Of a stretch of 64,000 bases of DNA, positions 56,166 through 64,000 are shown piece after piece. Both the position numbers and the translations under genes were made by a program. The DNA lies in the NCBI GenBank assembly GCA_023213315.1, contig JAKCPI010007899.1, forward strand, positions 178,544 through 242,543. The letters are read 5' to 3'. The notes under the pieces were generated by a model that saw only the letters and a program-made list of their open reading frames with translations, was not told where the DNA came from and searched no databases. Each line of letters begins with the position of its first letter. Position 1 is the stretch's first letter. Origin of the DNA: Euborellia annulipes (Eukaryota; Arthropoda; Insecta; Dermaptera; Anisolabididae).

Positions 56166-56973
56166 GGGGGGGGTAAAGGTTAATTAACCCCGAGATTTAA
56201 GAAAAATATTTTTTTTTGAGCATTAAATTTTATTTTTAATTATACACTCTCTTGCCCCCACTCACCTATGTTTGTATTTATTTCTTGCATATTAATTATG
56301 TATCTTTTTTAATCAATAAGTTAATTTTATCCTTGTAATTTACTACAATTCTGAGGTCTATTAAATTTTTATCTTTTAGTTAATTTAATATTCGATCATT
56401 TGATTTCCAGAGTCATTTCATTAAAATTTTGTTTTCTTCCTGAAATAGTTATAGACAGATAAACCGACGGAATTTTAAAAGCTATTTTTTTTATATTTGG
56501 AAAAGAATAAAATTTACATCCAAGTCTCAAGGAATTTAATCCCTATCACTAAAAATCCATTTAATTAGATCCGGCAAACCATATTTGTTGAAGAATATGG
56601 ATGTAAAAAGAAAAACACTTTGAAATTATAAGATCTTTTCAATAGGTCAAAAATGTAAAAATTCAATTCACGAAATTCCTTTTCGAATGCATTGAGCCAA
56701 ACCCCTTTTAACCGATCGTTATTAATTATTTATAATAAATAAAATAAGAAAAAAATAGCTATCTCTGATATACTATTCATGACAAAAGAATTTAATATCA
56801 ATTTTAAACTTTTGTTACTTTTGCTTGTTCAACTCTCATATTGAGATCATATTAATCAATAATTATTATTAATATACTCACATATGTAATTAAAATAATT
56901 GATAAATATTCATTATATGAATTCTATTTCTCTTGAAATTACTCTCTAAAATTACCAATCTATTAAATTTATA
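56166..56973. other. Intergenic, nothing recognised
   Basis: AT-rich, no frame or repeat. Confidence 0.4.
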
Positions 56974-57056
56974 TAGCCGAGTGTGGTACTGTAGGCTAGT
57001 AGTGAGGCATGCCAAATGCAATTGGGAGATCCCTGGTTCGACTCCCGCCGGCACCT
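56974..57056 (+). mobile_element. tRNA-derived SINE head or tRNA-like relic
   Basis: TAGCCGAGTGTGG fits a pol III A box, and GGTTCGACTCCCGCCGGC fits a B box and T arm, with spacing of a class II (Leu/Ser-like) tRNA. GGCACC follows as acceptor-like end. The 5' acceptor strand does not pair with the 3' one, so a working tRNA is unlikely. A related B-box end occurs at 18135. Confidence 0.55.
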
Positions 57057-57139
57057 ATTTTTTTCGACTGTTTATGTCAGTGGAATTTAAAATTCTTTTA
57101 AATCTGAGCTACCTCATTTTTTTTTTTAATTCTTTATAA

Positions 57140-57288
57140 CAGGGGTTCTTAAACTTGTGTAGTTTGCGAACTTTCTATTCACTTTTTTTTTTCTCCGTTC
57201 TCTATACATACAAATAATACAAATAATTTTTAAACTAGAATTGTTCGCGGACCCCTGGGATCCACGGACCACAGTTTAAGAACCCCTG
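57140..57288. mobile_element. 149-bp hAT-type MITE with exact 8-bp duplication
   Basis: CTTTATAA at 57132-57139 and 57289-57296. Ends CAGGGGTTCTTAAACTTGTG and CACAGTTTAAGAACCCCTG are inverted with one mismatch. CAGGGG ends with 8-bp duplication are typical of hAT elements. Confidence 0.95.
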
Positions 57289-58965
57289 CTTTATAAGTTT
57301 GGCAACTTTCCTTTAGAAAATATTCTCACATTCCTCATTATTAGCAGACTATACTTTGAATTCAAAATATATAGACCTATATACAAATTGGCATGTCTAA
57401 AAACATATTTTAAAATTAATGTATTTTAAAAAGGGTTATAACCATTCCGCTGAAAAAATATATTTTTATCAAACAAAAAAATGGTAAATGGGATTGAATG
57501 ATTGATTGGAGAATGTTTGTAACTGTAAATGCAAAGAGGTTAATTAAATGTTTGTTTGTTTTTATTCTAAAGAGATGGAAGGTGTGGGTGGGGTAGTGAA
57601 TGATTTTATAATATTAAAATTTATTTATTTTTTTTTTTTGATAAAAGAGATTTCTTTTAAATTTTGTAAAAAATTTAAGACTGGGAATTAATTTTGAGAT
57701 CGAAATGAAATTTTACTCACCATTTTTAATTCTTGAACCAATTTTCTTGTTTTCTTCGCTTAGAGGATGTTTTTATTTATTTTTGAATTTATTTGTAATC
57801 TTGTTCAATCAAAATAATTTACATTTCTATTTTTTAATATCATATATTAAATTGTAATTCAAAAATAAATTTTATTCAATTATTATTTTCCTTTTATAAA
57901 TAATTAATAATTTTCTTCTTGTTTTTTATTCTTTTTTTTTTAAATGCAAAATTAAATATTCTGCTCTTTTGAAGATGCGGACTGACATCGTTGCAAAATT
58001 ATTATTTTTTTTTTTGCATTTCTCTTTTTATATTGTTTTTTCAATAATATATTTTCTTTATTCTTCAAATATTTAATTATTTGTATTTAACGTCTCATTT
58101 GATAATTTGAAGGTGTAAAAATTCATTATTAATAATTATATTAGATAAAAAATTTCTTGTCTAAATGTCCCAATGCTTAGACAAAATAGAATATTAAAAA
58201 TATTTTCTTTCTTTATATTTCATATATAGAGTAAGAGAAAGTAAAAAAAAGTACAAAAATAGTATTCAATATTTTCAAATAGCACTATCCAGCTATATTT
58301 TCCATTTATTATTTATTTTCTTTATATTTAAATAGGCTCTGGCTTCAAATAGTTAATTTTTTTTATTATTGACTGGAGCATAATCACTATAGTTTATATT
58401 TTTAATCATAATAACAAGATTGAAATTGAAAATAGATAAAGTTAATAATTTCTCCAAAAGCTGCGATTATCAGACTTGTCTTCTTCTGATCATCTAATTC
58501 TTATTTCAAATAGCTCTGCATTTTCAATGACGAAGTTTGGTTAACATGATTTAATTAGGTAAATTAAAACTAAAATAAATAAGAAAGAGCAAGTACAGGA
58601 GCAGCAAATGCCAAATGTCGAAGGAGACGTTTCGGGCGAAATTATAATATATTCAAACATATCATCTTGTGTTTTTATTTTTAATTTTCTAAGCTTTGAA
58701 TAAATTTATATCAGAGTCCTTATATTTTCAGTACAAAATGGAGAATTATTATGCTTCTGGATAGATGCAGATGGAGGCGCATAAATTAATAAAATAAAAA
58801 TATTTTTGATTCTGATTTATTTTTAATCTAATTGCGAAACATTTAGGGTTGCGATTTTAGGGTGATATTTGTTTTATTTTTTTTCTGAAGATTATGTCGT
58901 TTGTTATAAATGAGGGTCTTACTATGTAAACTTTCGACCGTTGGTTCTCGTTGAAACATTTTGTA
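57289..58965. other. Intergenic with small fragments
   Basis: AT-rich. An HCR AT-hairpin remnant lies at 58215-58245 (ATATAGAGTAAGAGAAAGTA). At 58615-58645 GGAGACGTTTCGGGCGAA is a fragment of a hammerhead-type arm (minus strand). Confidence 0.45.
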
Positions 58966-59034
58966 AATTAAAATTAAATATACAAATTAAACACTAGGTT
59001 ATTTGTTTCAAAGGTTTTATTAATTAAAAATTAA

Positions 59035-59079
59035 CACTTGATACGTATTTCGATCAATTCCTTGTCATCATTAGAAGTG
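59035..59079 (-). ncRNA. Hammerhead ribozyme-like motif, left arm
   Basis: Minus strand: CACTT, CTAATGA, imperfect stem II, GAAATACGTATC, AAGTG. Stem I CACTT/AAGTG is intact. CTAATGA has one change from CTGATGA (G5 to A), which would be expected to stop cleavage. Confidence 0.6.
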
Positions 59080-59125
59080 ATTACCTTTTAATACATGTAA
59101 TCATGTACATTCTAATACATGTAAT

Positions 59126-59169
59126 CACTTCTGATGATGACAAGGATTTGTCGAAATACGTATCAAGTG
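59126..59169 (+). ncRNA. Hammerhead ribozyme motif, right arm (all core bases intact)
   Basis: 44 nt: stem I strand CACTT, core CTGATGA, stem II GACAA/TTGTC with loop GGAT, core GAAA, palindromic stem III ATACGTAT, cleavage triplet ending TATC, stem I strand AAGTG. The order is that of a type I hammerhead. Stem III has no loop of its own and could form only between two copies, as proposed for the dimeric hammerheads of Penelope-like elements. Activity is not shown. Confidence 0.7.
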
Positions 59170-59238
59170 TTAATTTTTAATTAATAAAACCTTTGAAACA
59201 AATAACATAGTGTTTAATTTGTATATTTAATTTTTAAT

Positions 59239-61803
59239 GTCTTACTATGTTTTTAATATTTTTTTATAGACCCGATGAAGGTTGAAAAAATTAGGGCCAA
59301 AAACAGTGTTCAGAGTTGTCAGACCCAATAAAATCCTGAAAATTAAATTACTAATCTATGTGCCTCCTCCATCTGCATCTATCTACGCTGTTTCGTTTCT
59401 GGATACCTTATATTTTCTTCATTAGTACAATTTTCTTATTATTATTTTATGACCTGTGGTCTCATCATTTAGGTCAATATGGTACAATTAAATTAATAGA
59501 AAATTTTTCTCTTGTTTGTTGCGTTTTCTCCACTGTCTTGCTATCTTCTTTTTATTTTTATATTTATTGCCATTTTTTTTATTAAAATATAATTTTTAAA
59601 TTAAATTTCGATTCTCAGACGAGTACAATATATTTATAAGCTGCTGCTACAATTTATAAATATAATTTTTAACTTTACTTTTTTAATCACTTTTTACGGA
59701 TTATTCAATTATTAATGCTCCAGGTCATATGATTATTTTAATCTCACTTTTTTTGCATCTCTTGATTTTTGACATCATAATTTTTATATTTTAATTTAAT
59801 TCCATTAGTTATATACAAAATTTTATTTATTTTTATATACAGTACTTCAAAACCTACATGGTTTTGGTAAAAAAATATTTTATAAGATTTTTTTTGTTTA
59901 TATACAGTATAATAATAGAACGCTTGTAACATTGTTTCCGGAATTTGCAAAAATTTTCTTGATCATCACTCAAAAAATTTTTCTTTGGACTTTTTTTTCC
60001 AAAATTAGTCACTTATTCTTCTGTGACACTCTTGTCACATGCTACACATCGGATATATAGTATAAAAAATATAAAATATTCTTTTTATAAAATTTATTTA
60101 TTATTGTATTAATTTTTATTTTGCTTTGTAAATTAATTTACTTGTTTCAGTTTTTGATTTTCAATTCTGATTCATTATATTTTGAGGCTGATTCTGTTCA
60201 CTTGCAGGTCGTGTCTCAAATGGAGTCTCTAATTGCTTGCCTTCACTTACATTGATGAAACCCTTAGGAATTTCTTATTCACTTCGATCTCATGCAAATG
60301 AATTCCCGATTGGTAGGAAACGAAAAGTGAGAGAGAGAGAGAGAGAGAGAAGATAAAGTTAAGGTATATTTTTATACAAACATGAATATGATGTGATGCC
60401 TGTTTTTATTTTTAAATGTGTGTTGGTTGGCTGTCGTTTTTTGAGCTTAAGAAACTAACCATTTAACTACATTGGTTCTGAATGGTCTAATTTATTATAC
60501 ATAATAAGTTAGCATATTAACATAAAACTTGTCCCAGTGAAATGCTGCTTTAAGCAGCCGGTCGTTTAGTGAGTGGTAGCACCGGCTTTGGCTCCAACAC
60601 TCGCATACTTGTCAATAACACCAAAGCTGACAAGAAAAAAAAACTAATAAATGATGTTTCATATAATTAAATTGGTACTTTAGTGAAATAACTCTCCCTT
60701 CTCCTTGAAATAATGGAGATCAAGCATAACCCATTTCCTGACAACCGGATGCAAATTTTGAGGTAAATTCATCCCCCCGTTTTATTTGTATATATAAATA
60801 CATTCATGTTTATATAAGCAACAGCAATAGACTTAATGAAAGTTATGGTCACACATTTCACGACCATGGCCACTAATCTTGGGTAACGTCCTCAAACGCA
60901 ATCATCAAAATGGGTCATGCTGCCTCATCACATGATTTAGATTCTGAAATTATGAAAATTAAATTAAATTCGATTCCCTAAAACAACAAACTAAGGAGAA
61001 GACTAATTCCTTTCAGGTTTCATCAATGTATAATGTAGGAAGCTTGCCGAAAAGTGAATTTCGGACTTTTTGAGTAAGACTTAGCTGCTGTTTGACCGAC
61101 CCAAGATTAATGGCCCTTTGGGCCGTATGAAATGGAGACATCGGTCTTATCACTGTTGCACGCCTCAGGGATCATCATCTTTCCAATGAACCATTTTTTT
61201 TTCTATTATATTTACCACTTTGCTGGTTTATCATATAACAGGTTTAACATATATTAATTTTCATAGATTTTTTTTTTCTTGGACTATATTGCCGAGCAGC
61301 AGCAGTTGGCGTTCAGTCTTTCTGCTTGCCGGCTGACTGAATGTTCGACTTACCTGTAACAAAAGAAAATTAAAATTAATGCTAAATAGTTTTTTTTTTT
61401 TTTTTTTTGAACAAAAAATGCATGCAAATTTATTAATATGATATTGATCAATATGCGAAATTATTATTTTTAATCCCGTTGAAGATTTAAATTTCGTATT
61501 GTGCTGAAACCTAATCCACTTCCTGATAATTCGAAACCAAGGTTAAGGATCATAAAAAATTTTGAATTAATGGGACTTGTTATTAAAAAGAAAATATCTA
61601 AGTGATCACCGTTCCTTAAAATATATTAAATAACGTGACCAAAAAGTTTGACAATTAATTAAAAAATGTGACTTCCAATATATTTTGATCAATTCACACA
61701 CAGGAATGTATTGTATGTATAACCTCAGGCCCTCCTTCCTTCCTTAGGCCATCATTTTATTGGAAACTCTGTTTCTTATCTCAAATTTTATATTCTGCAT
61801 TGA
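59239..61803. other. Intergenic; microsatellite and GC-elevated part
   Basis: GA microsatellite at 60331-60350. 60840-61170 is richer in GC content and non-repetitive, without a clear frame. A hammerhead-arm remnant may lie at 59270-59310 (CCGATGAAGGTTGAAAAA). The short plus frame at 59358-59585 is hydrophobic and AT-driven. Confidence 0.35.
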
Positions 61804-61964
61804 CATGGGCGTAACTAGAGAATTCGGCTGGGGGCGGAGGGGGACATGGGACCAACCAGCCTCCGGTGGGCCTGGAAAGCCCCATATTTTCTCAATTTTT
61901 CTTGAGACAAGGAGCTTTCTGGGGGGAGGGGCAGACCCCCCGGCACCCCCTAGTTTCGCCCATG
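61804..61964. mobile_element. 161-bp hAT-type MITE with exact 8-bp duplication
   Basis: TGCATTGA at 61796-61803 and 61965-61972. Ends CATGGGCGTAACTAG and CTAGTTTCGCCCATG are inverted with one mismatch. Unusually GC-rich inside (GGGGGCGGAGGGGG, CCCCCCGGCACCCCC). Confidence 0.93.
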
Positions 61965-63028
61965 TGCATTGACCTAAATATAGTGTGAAAACAAAATTGC
62001 TAGTGAAATAAACAAAATTTCTTTTAGTTGCCCATACAAATTAAAATGAAATTTTAATATTAATCAATTATTTATAATTGAAATTAAAAAAACACTAATT
62101 AAATATTGAAAATAAGATTAAAGTTCGTTTATTCACATCCGATTTTTAATTAATAAACCGCAAAAGGTTATATTTTTCCAGAGGAGTTTATTAAATTTAA
62201 GATGTAGTTCTGAATTTTTTATTTGATTCCCCCTCCATCGTCTACCCTCTGAAACAAATAAACCTAATAGCGTGAAAAGACTTAAGGCCTCAAGTAAAAG
62301 CAAATGGGAAAAACAAAGGAGGAGAGAGGGTGGAACCCTTGGATTCGGATTATGGCCTTTCAAAGGGCTCATATTGAATCCTTGGAAACACTCAGGCTTT
62401 CTTCCCATCGCCCCACTTTTCTTCTGTCCTGGTCTTTATCCTAAAGAGTTCTTCAATGGACACGAGTTGTTGATATTGATGTTGATGTTGACCCCCATTT
62501 TCTAGTTTAGACATTATATAAAGGAGTAGAATAGAAAAAGAGCTCGGGCAAAAATCTTTTAATTTTAAAATAGATCACCACTATTCATAAAGTGATAAAA
62601 TTTTTATTTAAATCAAGAAACAACTTCTCTGTGAGCCATTTGACTTTTGTAAATTCTAAATTAAAGAAATAAATCGACGATATTTTATTTTACTGTCATA
62701 CTAATGCGCCATTTATATTAGGCGCGATCGTATGAGAGGGGTGCTAGGTAGGTCCCCTTCTCCTAAGAACTCACACTAGATAATTTATATTATTACTCAA
62801 TATTATATATATTTATATTTTTTTATCTTAACCTGGGATACTTTCAATTATAATATTCCTCTTTTAAAGAGTTGAATTTGTTGGTTAAAAACAATCATAA
62901 TCATAATCAAAAAAAAAAAAATCACAAGACTGCACCTGGTTAATATTAATGCATATAATAATAATAAAAAACTATCCAACTCCAAACAGGAACGGATCCA
63001 CAATTTTAGAAAAGTGGAGAAATAATTT
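61965..63028. other. Intergenic, no gene supported
   Basis: Opposed frames at 62133-62505 overlap over the same GC-richer piece and have no motif. The rest is AT-rich. Confidence 0.4.
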
Positions 63029-63540
63029 TTTTTTACTTTCTCTTACCTCTATATATGTTAATATATATAGTGAGAGAAAGTATTGGATTCATGTCAAAAA
63101 TTCGATGTCGAGATTTTGATGGATCTTCACATTTTGAGGTCCCCTAAATCCAAAAAGTGGCGCTATGACATGGTCTGTCTGTGTGTGTGTGTGTGTGTTG
63201 TGTGTGTGTCTGTGAACAAAATATCTCAAGAACGAAAAGAGTTAGGAGGTTGAAATTTTATATTTAAGTTAGGCACCCCCCATGGGACCTGACACGAAGC
63301 TTTTGACCAAAATCGACCAAAGAGTACTAGTACTTTACTGATGCACTTTTTCAGTTTTTTTCGATTTTCTCAAAATTTGCTCCAACGATTTTTTTAAAAA
63401 TTCAAAAATCAATTATTTTTTAGATTCTCTTTAAAATGTATATTCTCATTTTGTGATTGAAATCTTCTGAAGACCACTTTACTCTTGTACTCCATAGAAA
63501 AGATAGGAGAAATGGTTGCCATGGTAACAAAATATAAAAT
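63029..63540 (+). mobile_element. HCR element, plus orientation, 3' hairpin missing
   Basis: Clear AT hairpin (TTTTACTTTCTCTTACCTC ... TATAGTGAGAGAAAGTATTGG), ATTCGATGTCGAGATTTTG, a GT microsatellite inside (63177-63209), GGAGGTTGAAATTTTATATT, AGAGTACTAGTACTTTAC, and the perfect X-box GTTGCCATGGTAAC at 63515-63528, soon after which the copy ends. Confidence 0.85.
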
Positions 63541-63877
63541 GAAAAAGAAGATAATAATTTAAGTGAAAGTATAAAAAAGAAATCTATTTAAATCTATTTT
63601 AAAATATTCTAATTTAAGAACAAAAAAGCCTTTATATGATTGAAAAATAGATATGTTAATACATTTAATGCGAAAGGGTTCAATGAATAACAAGCAAATA
63701 TATATAGCAAAACAATGCATATCACAACCCGTGAATTGTGTTTATATATTGTTAATTAAAAAAATACGTCCATCTGTATTTCATTAACCATCGATTGTAA
63801 GTTTTTGTAATGAAATGTATTTAAAAAAATTCTTGTTAAACTTTTATCAAATATGTTTGTCTCATTGATCATAGGTC

Positions 63878-63985
63878 CTGAGGAAGGGCGATTTCGCGTC
63901 CGAAACGTCGGCGATCGTAATAAAATTAGATAAAAATTCGATTGAAATTTTTTGTCTCGATTTCTTTCCCGGCTGCCATCCTCTC
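63878..63985 (+). mobile_element. Half element with hammerhead-like core
   Basis: CTGAGGA (63878-63884), stem II GGGCG/CGTCC with loop ATTTCG, GAAACGTC (63902-63909), then GGCGATCGTAATAAAATTAG. Stem I could form with GATC blocks on both sides. One core base differs (CTGAGGA for CTGATGA). Only one arm is present before the window ends. Confidence 0.7.
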
Positions 63986-64000
63986 TCATATCTTCTAATA

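Larger units (their letters stand above)
58966..59238. mobile_element. 273-bp foldback with two opposed hammerhead ribozyme motifs
   Basis: Arms are near-perfect inverted repeats with ends ATTAAAATTAAATATAC and GTATATTTAATTTTTAAT. The centre is TACATGTAATCATGTACATT. Each arm carries a hammerhead motif (entries below). No coding capacity. Confidence 0.9.

Noticed and set aside
56974..57056. True tRNA gene
   Set aside because: A and B boxes are present, but the acceptor strands do not pair and no sound anticodon arm can be drawn; a SINE head or relic fits better.

Overview
The window looks like AT-rich, repeat-dense nuclear DNA of an animal, probably an invertebrate. An arthropod such as a copepod is only a guess from the base composition and repeat style. 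Two things point to an animal: a Ki-67-like gene with the start of an FHA domain, and animal-type transposon relics (mariner, hAT with TTF zinc finger/DUF4371). I found no bacterial operons, rRNA, true tRNA or CRISPR array. Most of the short open frames are chance frames in AT-rich or repeated DNA.

Region 1 (about 1.7-7.5 kb) is the only substantial gene, on the minus strand. It starts at 7272 with the first ~39 residues of an FHA domain, runs straight into Lys/Ser/Thr/Pro-rich tandem repeats of 136 residues, carries a PP1-type docking motif (KNVSF), and ends in about 15 copies of a 23-residue KSPKND-type repeat. Inside the 136-residue repeats lies an 849-nt GT-AG segment made by a TSD-flanked insertion; removing it restores both frame and repeat length. 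The last third has two frameshifts and one nonsense codon. An 87-bp direct repeat on both sides of the gene is a second copy of the gene's own C-terminal end, so a tandem neighbour has probably been lost.

Region 2 (7.5-64 kb) is almost wholly repeats. The main families are: (a) a non-coding element of about 600-670 bp, here called HCR (hairpin-capped repeat), in more than 20 copies or pieces, with a different hairpin at each end and an RFX X-box-like palindrome inside; (b) foldback or half-foldback elements whose arms carry hammerhead-ribozyme-like cores (CTGATGA, stem II, GAAA, palindromic stem III) of the kind known in Penelope-like retroelements; (c) a SINE of about 205-230 bp with a 5S-rRNA-like head, one copy with a perfect 17-bp target duplication; (d) hAT-type MITEs, three with exact 8-bp duplications; (e) an inverted-repeat family with a complete copy at 46.3 kb; (f) relics of mariner and DUF4371 hAT transposases.

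A few islands of higher GC content (14.8, 30.5, 36.6, 42.5, 48.9, 51.1 and 61 kb) are not in the recognised repeats and may hold exons or control DNA. The best candidates are a possible first coding exon ending at a GTGAGT donor (36787), an ATG exon at 30532, an exon at 48894, and a 61-codon frame with a signal peptide at 44470-44655 (minus). None is proven. The repeats are nested (SINE, MITE and tRNA-like insertions inside HCR copies), which gives a relative order of arrival.
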